Shown in pieces: positions 9,871-22,926 of a stretch of DNA of 64,000 nt. The first letter of the stretch is position 1. Each line of letters begins with the position of its first letter. The notes under the pieces were generated by a model. It saw only the letters and a list, made by a program, of their open reading frames with translations, was not told where the DNA came from and searched no databases. The position numbers and the translations under genes are program-made. Origin of the DNA: Annona cherimola. Its lineage: Eukaryota > Streptophyta > Magnoliopsida > Magnoliales > Annonaceae. The stretch is from positions 18,085,335-18,149,334 of the forward strand of contig CM059977.1 of NCBI GenBank assembly GCA_030490835.1. Direction: 5' to 3'.

Positions 9871-12439
9871 GAATATATACAACAGTAATTCTTAACATCG
9901 CCTCGGCCCTGAACATGGAGCCACAACCACGTCTTCCTTACCCACGTGCTTGGATCGGATGAAGGCATAGAAATATTAAAAATATTTCTGTGCTGTGGGA
10001 ATGGAAAATTTTATATGAGAATTGGAGAAGTTATTGTATGGAAAATGAGAAATGCATATTATTATTTTTTTAAAAAAAAAATATTTTTGATAAACTGGAG
10101 ACTCGTCCAATCCGGTTGTGAACACGCCTCTATTCTATTTAACTTTTCCCGACCACCTCTTCGGATCTTCCTCACCCAGCCTTCTTTTCCTTCTACTACA
10201 ATCTACTACCATTTTACATTTCCCATCCTCCAGAACAGTCCAAAATTAAAGCGCCCTCAGTGCCTTCTGCCCATAAATGTCTCTGCGGGCCGTATATTTT
10301 CCTTCGAACCACCAAACTCAGCATGAATGATTGTGAAACCAAGCCTTTCTATGCATTAAATGGAATGATGAGATTAGATGAAAAAATATTGTAATGTATT
10401 AGGAGTTGGTTAGCAGAAAAAATGACACTGAAAATTGAAAAATAAGATTATTATGTATTAGGATGTGGGAAATCATATTGGGGCCTGTAAAAGTTATATT
10501 GAAAATCAAAACATAAGATTTTTATGTATTCGAAACGGAAAAAAAATTAAAATAAAAAATTTCATAGTATCCTCTTCTCATCCCCTCATCTTAATTGAAC
10601 AGGAAATTATTGATAAGAACCTGGGCGGTCCAAATACAACGTGGATATAGTCCATAATAAAAATCGGTGGCAGTTTCACGAGGCTGCAATTTCTTACAGC
10701 AGGTGATTCAGTTTTGTTTTTCAGATTGACCAATGATAACTAATTAAGGGCCTAAAATACAACAGTGGTGTTTCATAGTCTTGATTGTCTTTTGTGTATT
10801 CAACCTTGTATCTACCAATTATATCCTTGGATTTGAAGCCTTCGTCATTGAATGAATGCCAAGGGAAAATTAATAAATCTGCATAAATAAAACTGCATGA
10901 TCATGATTTTATTGAAAATGGCTCTGCTAATTGATTGCTCTCAGATTAATTACTAATTAATTCACACGGAATAATATTTCACATGTATTAATGTGATGGT
11001 TACTAGCTAGCACAGTATTAGCAGTTCAGGGACTACTAAAGAACAAATTAGATCAGATTGGTAGGTCTCCATCTTGCCAAGTTCATAACGTATTATTTTA
11101 TCATTTTATTTATTTTTTATTTATTTAAGAAGTTATCAAAAACACATTGGGGGGTACTGTATATGGGTAAAATTCAAAAAAAAAAATCTATATTTATTGA
11201 TTAAATTACTTTAGTAATTTGTTAAAGCTAATTTTCAATTTTTTATATTCATTTACCTGAATAAATTCATATCTTCTAATTGAAACAATTTCTACCGGAG
11301 GATTTGACCGAGATAGACAGGACGGCGTCGACACTAATCTATTTTTCATCAGTTAATTAATTAATCTTATAACAAAATTCAAATGAATGAAATATTGCCA
11401 AGTGGGCAGTGAGATTAATTAGCTTCTGAATTCTCTGCGTCGTTCGATCGATCCGCACGTTTGCACCATCATTTTTAGCGGGGGCAGATGAGGGGAGCCT
11501 GAATATTACAGTGTAAGGCACATGGTGGGTCCTAGAAACGCCCAAAAAAGAATTAAGGAAACGGCCCACATTGCCCAGACGGCTATGTCTCTCGGTCCTG
11601 GGCTGAGATTTTTTGGGACATTGATTGATTTTGGATTGTTGCGGGGCGGGCGCACATGGGTTCTTTCCAACGTGTAGGCTCCACCTTAGGTTTGGCTGCT
11701 TTTGGGTTTCCTTTGCAGAGCTGATAGTCTGATAATGCCATCACATGCAAGGTGCGCAAATTGACAACATGAGAACGGTCCTCGCTCGCGAAGAAATTTA
11801 AAAGCCGAACAAACAAAATGCAGTTGGTCCACCTTGAGAGACAGGTCGAGAAGCTAGCGGAAGTGCACCCAGCTGCATCCCATGCTTTGCAGCGGTACAC
11901 ACCAGTGATGTGATCCAGCCCGCTCATGTGAGGAAATCTAGGATCGACACTCACTTGTGATCAATGTTCGTGATGCTGCTCTCATGCCATGGTTACCTGC
12001 ATGCAGCTGAACTCAATTGTTTTAAAATCCTACCTGTTTTGGAATGGGATGAGATATAGGATATGATGCAAAAAGTGGTGTTATGCGTCACGAATGAAAA
12101 AAGCTGTATGTAAATTAGAAAAAGTTAAATAAAAAACGAAAAAGTAAGTTATTACTTTTAAAAATATAAAAGTATTTTTAAAAATAATAAATTTATCACA
12201 TTCTCTCCTCATCTTCATGCCATTCCATTGTCAACAAGCTCAAATGATAATCCACCACCTTCGCTGAAATGAATGAGGTCTTGTAGGCTTAATACATGCT
12301 TGTTTTATGCGCATTTATTCATCCAAAACTCCTCCGGATATGTGAATTTGGCCCAAGGATATGTCATATGTACTTATCTGCATATATCCTTATTTTATTA
12401 AATTTTTACATCCTTATTTATATTAATAGTCCTGATATT
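9871..12439. other. Gene-free stretch
   Basis: No supported gene or complete element. Short frames at 9946-10326, 11357-11569 and 11583-11954 have no recognisable motifs, conserved start context or splice-linked partner. 10,340-10,570 contains imperfect repeats of a TGTATTAGGA-containing segment. Confidence 0.45.
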
Positions 12440-12910
12440 TAAGACTTTACTTTTATGAAACCCGTCTCCCACATAAACCATCCATTGTTACACTTTGATG
12501 ATTGATGTGAAATTAACTTCATTCATTATATTTAATATGATTTATATCGCCATAAAAATTCTTTCATTTTTCTAATACTATTGTACATGAGCTCTGTCTA
12601 AAAATATATAAAATTAATATAATAAAATAATTTAATGTTAAATATTAATTTTCAAAATGTATTTTCAGAATCTAAACAGTCTAGGATGCCATTAATGCGC
12701 GAATAAATGATTTATAGAATATTATTACATTCTAATATATATATATATATATAGATATAAGCATTTTTTACAATATACATATAAATATATATATTTTAAG
12801 CAAATTAAATGTCACTCGTGCATATCTTTGATTTCTATGAAATGATCTTTTAACTAAAAAAAATAATATTAAATGTAATGAACATAGTGAATTTTTTATT
12901 AAATCATCAT
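12440..12910. repeat. Degenerate foldback, family b
   Basis: The left arm (about 12500-12560, with TTCATTCATTATATTTAATATG) and right arm (about 12850-12900, with ATTAAATGTAATGAACATAG) are inverted relatives. The interior resembles 34316-34760 and 45433-45911, including a CTAAAATATCATT-like block and a TA-rich centre near 12738-12770. Confidence 0.5.
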
Positions 12911-14213
12911 GTTATTAAAATAGAGTAAATTACATGTAAATATCTATTCTAAGTGCTATCAATGGCTGGCCTATCCGATAACCCACTTACACTGCGACGT
13001 AGGGCAAGGTCAATGTCGACGTCACGTGAAAATGGCTAGAGAGGACGTGAATTATGGATTTCCCCAGTCCTTTGGTATAATCCAGCGTCCTACCCTCTTT
13101 CGCAGAGCTCTCAATGACCGAGGAACGTCTACGTAGTACCTACTCAACATTGACATTTTAGAGCTCTGATCATGACCGATGGAAGGCGCTGGCACATGTA
13201 CCCACCTTATGATGGCGACCACACAAAATAATAGCACACCGTGATTAAATGAGTCTCGTGGAACAATTAACTGCTGTTTATTGAGAAGTGATGTCTCCTG
13301 ACAAGAGGCACATCACAGCTTTTCTAATCTACCTAAAGTAGGAACAAACAAACATGAAAACCGCACAACATGTTACCAGATCTCGCTAAAGTAACGTCAT
13401 CTTTAATATTTCAACTGGTAATTAGATAAATCAGAGTCCTATGTCGAATGGTTGAAAATTAACCCTTCCTCATGAATACTTATTGTTGAATCAAATGCCG
13501 TTAAAGCTTCATAAGCATGTCGCCGATTTTCATATATTTATTTTTTCATCTCAGCTACACGAAAAAGGTGACGGACATGATCACGCATGTCTCATCCATA
13601 TATAAAACAAGAAATGATCATGGCTCCAGTACATTAAACGTAGTTTTTAAAACTGATTATCTATTTCCAGCATTTCACTTCATAATGGCTTTCCTTAAGG
13701 GAGGTGAAATTCTAAGAATGTGAATTTGTCATGAGATGGTGAAAAAGGAGTGAATACGAAAAAATTTTCCACTCACCCTTAAATGCATTTGGAGAAATAT
13801 TTATAGAGAACGAGCATTTGTCATGGGAAAGGTGAAACAGAAGTGAAGCGGACATCTTTTCCATCGTCGTGGGGAGTCCAACGAGAAAAACAATAAGGCA
13901 AAATTTTAAAAAAGAAAATTAGAAAAAGGAGAAGAAGAGTAAAGAGTAAACTTTGGTTGTAAGAGCTTCATGGTGAGTAAAGTATTGAACTACGTAATTT
14001 TGCTGCGTAACAGGACAATGAAAGGAGAAAACCGGAAGAACAGCCAACAATATAATATTCACTTCACCAACTAGTGAACAAAAATAAACGGAAACTGGCA
14101 AATTACATGATGGCTTGCACCTACAGAAACGTTATACTAGTTAGACTCGTCTTTATCCGGTTCGATAACCCCTATCTGTTGCATTTGTTCTGACTCGTCC
14201 TCGTGTGTCTTTA
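12911..14213. other. Intergenic, downstream of the H+-ATPase
   Basis: Should include the 3' UTR of the minus-strand H+-ATPase gene just below 14214. Nothing else was recognised; the small frames are not supported. Confidence 0.4.
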
Positions 14214-17200
14214 TCACACGGTATAATGCTGCTGGATGGTGTCGATGTCAAGGCCCTTGAGCTTCACCACCGACTCCACATGTCCCTTGAGCGTGTGCAG
14301 TTCTCGCAGCCTGCAAACGAATCACATATTCCTAAATAAAACCGAGCAAATTCACTCAAAACAACTATAAACACACAGCATGAGAGAGGCTTACCGTGCA
14401 ACCTCAGCACGCCTCTTAGCCTGCTCAGCGATCTCTGATAACTCCCTGTAGCTGCTTTTATCGGAGAAGAGGTTGGTTGTTTCTGGAGGATGAAGCCCAT
14501 GGAGCGTCCTCTGTGCTAGGGCCCATTGAGCTTCCCTTTCTTCCCTTCCATAATCCTTCTTGCTAGTGAATGCAGTCTATGCCATCAAAAATACCACCAC
14601 ATTGGTTCAGCGTGAATAAATTATGACAGAAGACCTTCAAGGGCTTTACCCCAAAATCAAAGTTGTGGTATTTTCGTATGTGCAAGAAAGAAAAAGAAGA
14701 CTGAACAAAATGAACTTTGGAAAGAACTTCAATGTGAAATGAAAGTGAATGGATTTAATACCTTATTTTCGATTAGGGTATCCCATGCCTTTCCACTCAG
14801 TGCATAGCGGACAGCAAACTTCATTAAGTCGAGGGGGAAGTAGAATACCAAACTGTAAAGCCAGATAACACCAGCCCAGCCCCATCCAATTCCTCGAATC
14901 CTGGCAAAGCCCCAGTTGGCATAGACGGCTATGAAAGTCGCAACCTGGAAAATATATTTATTAATAGCGCACATTCAGAGAGACTTAAATTCTTGGTTGA
15001 CGAAGTTTGCGATGGCATAGATAAAAAGAATGCAACAATTTTGCAAGTCTAAACCCTCGTATACAAATCCCATGGGGTGGAGTTCTTATTATAAGAATCC
15101 CTGGTTAAAAGAAACACACAGGGAGAATTACCTCATAATATCATCAAAATTTACACCACAAATCCCAAGGGGCCCACCTCTCGACCATGGTTCATAGCAT
15201 GGTTATTAAATAGTTCACTTATATATAGGGGATGAATTTTGCAGAACAAAAATGCATGAACATTCTTTAAGAAAAAAAAAAAAATAGTTGTGAATAGAAA
15301 TAGAGATATACCAGCTGAGCAATTACAAAGGCGCTGACCAAGAGGAGGCCCGGACGTTCAACGAAGGACCAGCTACGGGACCGGGTCACAAATATCAAGG
15401 CCTGGCTCACTATGCTCACTTGCAGGTACAAAGCGGACATCATTTCATGCTCTTTCTCCGTTGGCGACCTAACTCCAAATTTATCCTGCATTTCATGCTC
15501 TTTCTCCCTTAGCGACCTAACTCCAAATTTATCCTGCATTGAAGCCAAAAGATATGAAGCTAAAAAAATTTTCTAATCGAAGAAATTTCTGGATAAATAA
15601 CTTGTTATCTACTATAAAGGAATGTTCAATATGTTGAACAAGCATAGCAATCATGAACATCACCATCCAAATTCACGTGGACAACATGCAGCAAGCACGA
15701 CTCATGGTTCAGAGGAATACCATGTAGAACAATAAACTTTCCAACAACCAACAAATGGTGAATTTTAACAGTCAAGTTGAAAAACTGGCAAAACTAACAC
15801 CATGCGTCTAAACTTGGGATATTATGAAATTAACTGCAACAGTTTGCTCCATCTAGTAGACCATTTTGCCCTAGAGCAACAACTCCTCCAAAAATGTCTC
15901 AAACATTTGCTGAAAGATGGAGAGCTAAGGCAGCACACCACGCAAATTAGGATTCCAGCTAGCTCATTCTGTTGGGAAAAGAATGATAAACCTACCGGGA
16001 AGAAGTCTGTATCTTTCATGGCCCAAAAGAAGATGACAGTCATCAATGCAAGATAACCACCAAGAGCAACGCCAGTCACAAAAATCTCTTTCAGCTTCCA
16101 ACTGTCTGGCATGGGGGATGCCTTCACACGATCCTTTGAGATAGTCATGATAGTGCCTAGAGGAAATGCCATAACAATGTAACAAGTTAATTCCAGCAAT
16201 AACTTGGGGATCCCAAAAAAAAAAAAAAAAAAGAAGAAGAATAATGAAAATTAATTCATGTAGTTCTGTCAAGAACACGCACCATCATTGAGGATAGCAA
16301 TGATCAAAACCATAAAGGGGGAGAAGTCAAATTTCCAAATAAGAGCAATAAGCATAAAACCAAGCTGCAAAAATGGAAAAGACAAGAAAAATCGGTAAGA
16401 GCAATTATAATTAGATGCAAAATGGGAAAAACTAAAGCCCTGGTTCTCTCATGATCACTTACAACAATACGGATTGTGATGGACACAGCATATATCTGCA
16501 AATCAGAAGGAGACTAGCTTCAGATACGATGAAAAAGGTACAGATGAGAGGAAAAAAGGACCTTAGGGAGATGATGGTGCGGATTGTATCAGAGCTAACC
16601 GTGTAGTTCTTCATCCTCTGGAAAATGGCTCTACTGGTTAGAACAGCACTAATGATGACACTGAGTCCGGGTTCTGTTAGAACAATGTCTGAAGCACTTC
16701 TAGCAGCATCAGTTGCATCAGCAACAGCAATTCCAATATCAGCCTTTTTCAAAGCAGGTGCATCATTAACACCATCTCCAGTCATACCACAAATGTGTTT
16801 CCTGTCTTGTAACCTCCTCACAATTTCATATTTATGCTCTGTTTCATACGAACCATGATGCAAAATAAGGTACATGATTTTTATTTATCATGGCAGTGCC
16901 AAGAAAGGTGCTGTAATAAATATATCACCTGGAAATACTCCTGCAAAACCATCAGCCTTCTCAATCAACTCATCAACAGGGAGGGCCGCAATGGATGCAT
17001 CTTTGTCTTGGCCAAGCAGTGAAGATGAAGGATACATATTTGTTCCCATACCAAGCCTTCGCCCGGTCTCTTTGGCAATTGCAAGCTGATCTCCTGAAGA
17101 ATTATAGAAAAAACAAGCAGAGATCAGTTCAGGTATTAGGAATTGAAACAACATTCAATAATAAGTTTTTAAAAAATAAGAAGAGGAAGAAAAGAAAAAG

Positions 17201-20200
17201 AAAACTAAATCACCAGTTATCATCTTCACATTGACGCCAAGGTTGAGAGCCCTGCGGATGGTTTCTGCACTATCATGCCTTGGGGGATCAAAAAGAGGCA
17301 ACAAGCCCACAAACTGCCATGGTCCTCCAGCACTTTCCTTGGTTTTCTCAGGCACCTCCTGCCAGTAAGTAAAATGGATGATATCAGTAAATAAAGAAAC
17401 TGTAATAGAGCAAAGGAGAAATTTAAGGTTACAAACCTGTCTTGCAACAGCTAATGAACGCAGTCCACGTTCAGCAAACTTATCGATCACTGCATGAACC
17501 TTGTTCTTAACATCTTCCTTGCAATTGCAAAGGCTTACAATCTATTTACATAGACAAAGGGAAAGAACAAGTTAGCCGACTTTAGCTCTATTGAATAACC
17601 ACTCTCCAGTCTCCACAGAATTAGATCTGCTAGATTTAACTATCCATTTTTAACCACGGAAAGTGTACATGAAATTTTGATTGCCCGTAAGAAGCAAGAT
17701 AGGAGGGGAAAAAAATAGTACCTGCTCAGGGGCACCTTTGCTAGCACGGTGCCAGTTGCCAGCTTCATCTATGTAGGTAAGAGCAGTTCTTTTATCCACA
17801 GGGTTAAAGGGTAGAAAATGGACCTCTCGAATACCTGCTCTAGCCTGTCACAGGAGACATGAAATATCAAAATACACCAAACAGTCAGCTTTATCGTACA
17901 TGGTCTTGTGCCCCTGTCAATTAGCAAAAGAAAGATATAGAATTGCCAAAGTATTTGAAATCCTCTCTAAAATGAGGTGCGGTCTGTAAAATGAGCAATT
18001 TGTATTGATCTTCTCTGGCATTACTGGTGGAGCAGGAATTAATTGAGATCATGCCACTTTCGCATTCAAATTTGATGCTCTGCTTCCTCCTCATGAATGA
18101 CAGCAAACTAGGGTAATTGCTTTTCAACAAGAAAGTATTATCCAGTTTCATATCTAATCAGAAGTTGTTCAGGCTTTTTTCAAAAATGTCGGTCATGGCT
18201 TCTGATATACCTCTAAATTTGGCAAATCTTGGCCCCCCAGCATTCCGCAATTAGCTTAAATCAATTGAGCCAGAAAAATAAAAAAATCATCAGGAAAGGC
18301 ACGATTATTACCTCCTTTGGATCAGCAAGCATCCCAACAATGGCAGCATCAATAGCATCCTGATTTTCAACCCTCGATGCTCTGGCTGCAAGCAGGATCA
18401 CATGCTCTTTGTCCACACCTTTGGCGAAAACCTCAATCAGACCCCTATCAACACTCAGCTTGTTGAGCGTTAATGTGCCAGTTTTGTCACTGCAGAGCAC
18501 ATCCATTCCAGCCATTTCTTCAATTGCGGTCATTCTCTTGGTAATTGCTCCCTGCTCAGACAGCCTGTGGGATCCGATGGCCATAGTGACAGACAACACA
18601 GTGGGCATTGCAATAGGAATGCCGCCAATCAAGAGAACCAATAGATTGTCAATCCCATCCCTATATCTGCGGTGTTGAATTGGGTACATAACAATGATCT
18701 CAACGATCATTCCAACAGCAATCGAGCAGATGCAGAAGTTACCAATGGCTGTGAGAACCTTTTGGAAGTGTCCAACTTGGTTGGTGCTGTCAACCAAATG
18801 GGCAGCCTTGCCAAAAAAGGTGTGAACTCCAGTAGCAATAACAACAGCTTCGATCTCACCTTGCTTGCAAGTAGAGCCCGAAAATACCTCATCCCCGGGA
18901 TTTTTTGTCACAGGGAGGGATTCTCCCGTCAAAGCAGATTGGTCGATCTTCAAGGGATCCCCCTCAAGAAGACGGGCATCAGCAGGAACGATATCTCCCA
19001 ATTTGATGCTAATGATGTCTCCTGGCACAAGAATTGCTGCTTCCTGCTCAGTCCACCGACCATCCCTAAGAACCTGAAAGAAAAAACCAAGATCACTACT
19101 CGAATGTATTAATGCGTAATGAGTGTCTGGGTAGTTTTTAATTTACGATTCCATTACCTTTGTTTTAGGTGCAAGACCCGCCATCAGAGCAGCAGCTGCA
19201 TTCCCGGCATTGTTTTCCTCAATGAAACTAATGGTTGAGTTGATCAACAGCAATACAACGATTCCGATGAAGTCTTGCCAATCTGGAGGCCTGCCATCAC
19301 CATTCGCTAGGGCAATAGCCATTATAGCAGCCATTTCCATCACCCATGACAATGGGTTCCACATGAAACCGAGAAACTTGAGAACTTTGCTCTCCTGTTT
19401 TTTTTTCGAAACCAATTCTCAATATCAATAAGCCATTCTAGGAAAGGAGAATAACGTAGAGAAGGATTAGCTAGTAACGAGGCAGAGGGCGTAGTTAAAG
19501 CAAGCAAACCATGAACGGTAATTAACTGTAATAACTAAACACTGCTGACAGAGAACAAACCTTCTTCTCTTCTAGCTTGTTGGGCCCGAAGATCTGAAGT
19601 CGATTGGCTCCTTCCTCCGAAGTCAGACCTTCTCTGGTACATTTCAACTGCTCGAACACTTCCTCGACTGGAATCCGCTCCTGGAATGACCCAAAAACGC
19701 GAGTACTGAGTTACCCCATTTTCAGAAACAGCAGCTAGAACGGACTTCATGGGCCGGAAATGGCGAGACTGTGACATGCGCGTGGACATCAAGGTGGTTC
19801 ACCTGGTTCGGTTAGAAACGGATTACAAGCGCTGGCCAGCTCATGCACGGCTCAGCAAGGGACCCACAAAGCATGAAAAGGTTCGTGTCAATGCATCAAA
19901 TCAGTTCGAGTTCGCCGTTTTTATTCAGCGACATCGAGCCGTTGCAGAAGCTCCATCGGTAAACGTGCAACTAAATATGATCCAGCCCTTAATCAGCGAG
20001 CCAAACATGAAAGCTAATCTCGTCCCGCGAAAGCGACACAACTTTTCCCGTGGAGATAAGCCAGGGGTTTTTTTTTTTTTTTTTTTTAAAAAAAAAGACA
20101 CTAACGCTAGACCTCGTAATTGACTTTCATTATTTCCTATTGCAGCGCCGCGAAGAGCCGAGAAATTGACTTTGTTGTTTTAAAAGCCGACAAATAGGAA

Positions 20201-20965
20201 AAAGAGTAAAGTACGACGGAATGTACCCAATTCGAAAGCAGCAGACCCATCATAAAAATCGCACTAACAGATGATCTCAAAAAACGCATTTCCTGTAACG
20301 AAGGCGGCTCCAAGGCTATAAAGTGGGCCACACCACGTCAATCAAGGGCAAATTTATAATCACCCTCTCGCATCACACATCGGGCATGGATGTCAAGCAT
20401 ATTTGAGCCGGGGGCCCTCTCGCCATGTCCCGGAATGGAACGTCCCGTATAAATTATTTTTCCGTCAAATTTGCAGTTAGTATTTTCAGACTTTCTGATC
20501 GGATGATCAGAGCCGTTGACACCGACGTCCTAGCGCCGATATTGCTCCGTAATCCGAGCCGTAGATTATTGTGATTTGGAAGAGATCCTGAAAATAGAAT
20601 TACCTCAAGTCTGCACGGTTTGACCTTGGTAAAAGACAGGGTCATAAGAGATTATTTTTTACTTCCTCTGATCAGAGAATGGAACCACCGAACAGCAACA
20701 CGATTGATACGAGGAAAAATATGCATCTTTGCTGAAGATGCGTTAGCTTTTTTTTTTTTTTACCAGACAGACGAACGAAGTGCTTGATCTATTGATCTTC
20801 TGACCAAAAGCATTTGATGAGTATAGAAAGGAGAGAGGAACATTTTAGCCGCGAAATCAAGGCGAAAAATCCTCCTGCTGCTAAAGTAGGTACGAAATTT
20901 CAATTTAAATATAGAAAAATGTAATATTGAAAGCCATATACTGAATATCACAGAAAAAACGTCCT

Positions 20966-21014
<49 letters not shown>

Positions 21015-21402
21015 AGGAAAAGAAAAATTAAGTAAAAAATAATAAATCAACGTTTAAGAATATTATTTGCAATTCCGCTGCTCTAGGAATCAAACGTGAA
21101 AAAAATATATATTAAAAAGGAGAAAAGGACGAAGGAACTAATTATCGGATTCGATCAGAAAAACAGAAAGAGAAAAAACAAATAACAAAAATAATAACGG
21201 AAAACAAAACAACACAACAAAATTCTTCTCTGTGAATTTCTACTCGAAAGCAATACGATATCAGCAAATGGCGACAGATCTTCGAAAGAAACCCTAAAAT
21301 CATGGGAAAAGAAAAGGAGAGGAAAAGGAATTTGATATCTCTTACAAGATCAACTTGCTCGTTCTTGATTTCTTCGAGACTGATCCCCTTATCTCCTCCC
21401 AT
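14214..21402 (-). CDS. PMA: Plasma-membrane P-type H+-ATPase (16 coding exons)
   Basis: ATP-driven proton pump (P3A) that energises transport across the plasma membrane. Exons: 21346-21402, 19561-19680, 19158-19394, 18312-19073, 17722-17844, 17437-17541, 17214-17358, 16929-17093, 16600-16838, 16463-16495, 16283-16364, 15996-16156, 15312-15533, 14762-14944, 14395-14576, 14214-14310. All introns are GT-AG, the frame is intact, and the product is 970 residues starting [19 protein letters not shown]. Visible motifs: LTGES (actuator), DKTGT with phospho-Asp334, KGAPEQ (nucleotide pocket), TGDGVNDAP, and membrane Asp689 in ILND (proton carrier position). The C-terminal autoinhibitory region ends QQHYTV with penultimate Thr969, the 14-3-3 site. 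The start matches family N-termini. One 33-bp micro-exon (16463-16495) encodes part of M5. Oddity: 16 extra residues from a tandem duplication in exon 13; without it the length would be 954, the family norm. Confidence 0.96.
15438..15533 (-). repeat. In-frame 48-bp tandem duplication at start of exon 13
   Basis: Two adjacent 48-bp units (15486-15533 and 15438-15485) differ at only two positions. They encode [16 protein letters not shown] followed by [15 protein letters not shown]. In other plasma-membrane H+-ATPases this segment occurs once, in the short apoplastic loop between M7 and M8. Each unit begins immediately after ATGCAG, so the splice acceptor itself is duplicated. Use of the inner acceptor (exon start 15485) would skip one copy and keep the frame. 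Confidence 0.93.
20971..21011. repeat. Poly(A) run in H+-ATPase intron 1
   Basis: A 41-bp adenine run lies inside intron 1 (19681-21345), followed by AGAGAGG. It has no clear element attached. Confidence 0.85.
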
Positions 21403-21483
21403 CGCTGCGGCAGCGAGAATCCAGTAGCCGGGAGCTAGAAAAGGACGAAGAGAAACCCTGGGAAAATGCTATAAGCAAGGAGA

Positions 21484-21495
21484 CTACAATGTCAT
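21484..21495 (-). other. Three-codon upstream ORF in H+-ATPase leader
   Basis: ATG-ACA-TTG-TAG occurs 82 bases upstream of the main start and downstream of the predicted transcription start. Some plant plasma-membrane H+-ATPase messengers carry uORFs; a function here is inference. Confidence 0.4.
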
Positions 21496-21580
21496 CTGGA
21501 ATGGCCGAAAAGGAAACCAGAGGAGAAGCTCTGGCTCTTGCTCTCTCTGTATCCGAGAACTGCTTCGCACCCTCCGCGCC

Positions 21581-21588
21581 CTTATATG
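21581..21588 (-). promoter_or_regulatory. TATA box of the H+-ATPase gene
   Basis: CATATAAG on the minus strand is followed by GGGCGCGGAGG. It predicts transcription start near 21555 and a leader of about 150 nt rich in GA. No ATG other than the three-codon uORF was seen in the leader. Confidence 0.6.
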
Positions 21589-21721
21589 CTCTCCCACTTG
21601 CAGGGGCCCAACACCGCTCGCATATATGCTTGTACGCCACTTTTTACCGGTGACCTGTCGGTCACCCTCGCCTTGAGTTGCGGGCCGCCCGCAGCTCGGT
21701 TTTCCACGGTGGGCCATCAGG

Positions 21722-21735
21722 CTCGCACGTGCGAG
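21722..21735. promoter_or_regulatory. 14-bp palindrome with G-box core
   Basis: CTCGCACGTGCGAG is a perfect palindrome centred on CACGTG, about 135 bp upstream of the H+-ATPase TATA box. Such cores bind bZIP and bHLH factors, so it is a plausible light- or hormone-responsive site for this gene. Confidence 0.5.
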
Positions 21736-22159
21736 TAGACTTATACTGCCGCTGCCCTCGGATGACGATTACGCACACGAGCTAAGACGTACGCCTGCGG
21801 CTGTGGGTAACCGTATCCGGGTACATGGGTTGTAAGCTAACCTTACCTTGAGCCCGTTAACAAATCTTGACCCTCATGCATTTGCAACTTATTTAGGGTG
21901 TGTTTGTTTGGGATATAAACATGTCAACCAAAACTTTTCAATCTAAAACTTTTCACTCTCCATAACTACTCTATTTTTTAATTATTTTTTCACATTTTCC
22001 TATACAAACTACCTTACTTTTCAATCATTTCTACACAACTATCTATACAACTAACCTATCTATTTTAACTTTATTCTCTTTACTTCTCATCATTACTCCT
22101 ATTATATCACATCATTTTCTATCAATGTGACAACTTCTGTCTCAAAAACTTTTCAATAA

Positions 22160-22451
22160 GGGTGTGTTTGGTTACACACAAAATATGTCAATGAAAACTT
22201 TTCAATCAAAAACTTTTTACTCTCCATAATTACCTTATTTTTTAATTATTTTTTCACATTTTTCTATATAAACAACCCTACTTTTCAATCATTTTCACGC
22301 AAATACCCATACAACTACCCTATCTATTTTAACTTTATTTTCTTTACACCTCATTATTACCCCTATCATATCATAACATTTTCTATCAACTTGATAACTT
22401 TTACTCTGAAAAGTTTTCATCAACAAGTTTTACTCCCAACCAAACGCACCC
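22160..22451. mobile_element. Nested MITE, GGGTGTGTTTG family
   Basis: Starts GGGTGTGTTTGGTTACAC and ends CCAACCAAACGCACCC, with TAA on both sides (22157-22159 and 22452-22454). The interior is close to the outer element, so it belongs to the same family inserted into a relative. Confidence 0.88.
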
Positions 22452-22454
22452 TAA

Positions 22455-22893
22455 GGGTCTGTTTGGTATTTACAAAAACATGTCTAATCGCGTAAAACTT
22501 TTCATTCGCAGGGCTCCCTAGGAAAAACCCGTCGTTTCACCCGTTTTTCCGTCGCAGCTTTCCGTCGTCCTTGTGTACTACGGCGACAGGACTCCGGCGT
22601 CGCGTAAAACTTTTCAGTCTTTCGTTGCACGCTAATGTATGAAAGACCGAAAACCAACCAAATCTTGACGAGTTTTTTTCTCGACTCGCGTGGAGTTACA
22701 CGGGAACAATTAAGGCGATTCCATGATCGTTGCATCATTTACCACACGTCGTATCACGTACGTCGGCGCGAAGCATTTGGTGGGTACGTTGGGAGCGCAA
22801 ACAATTTATTCATGATCGTTGCTCCGCTGAAAAGACAACTTTTACGGGCGCAAAAACCCGTCACCGGTTTTTTGTGGAATACCAAACACACCC
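22455..22893. mobile_element. Nested MITE, divergent interior
   Basis: Starts GGGTCTGTTTGGTATTTAC and ends GGAATACCAAACACACCC, bracketed by TAA (22452-22454 and 22894-22896). The ends match the family, but the interior is different and more GC-rich, with inverted segments such as AAAAACCCGTCG. It looks like a sister family mobilised by the same transposase. Confidence 0.85.
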
Positions 22894-22926
22894 TAAAAGT
22901 TTTACCCCCAACCAAACACACCCTTA

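Larger units (their letters stand above)
21896..22923. mobile_element. MITE with two further MITEs nested inside
   Basis: The outer element begins GGGTGTGTTTGTTTGGG and ends CCAACCAAACACACCC. It is bracketed by TTA at 21893-21895 and 22924-22926. Its body is split after AAAACTTTTCAA by an insert from 22157 to 22896, then resumes with AAGTTTTACCCCC. The ends and TTA duplication fit a Tourist-like element; no transposase is encoded. Confidence 0.85.

Noticed and set aside
14214..21402. A processed or broken H+-ATPase pseudogene
   Set aside because: All 16 exons join in frame with consensus splice sites and every key residue is present.
21389..21717. Two open frames over the H+-ATPase leader
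   Set aside because: They start upstream of the TATA box and run across the leader and promoter; they are not transcribed as units.
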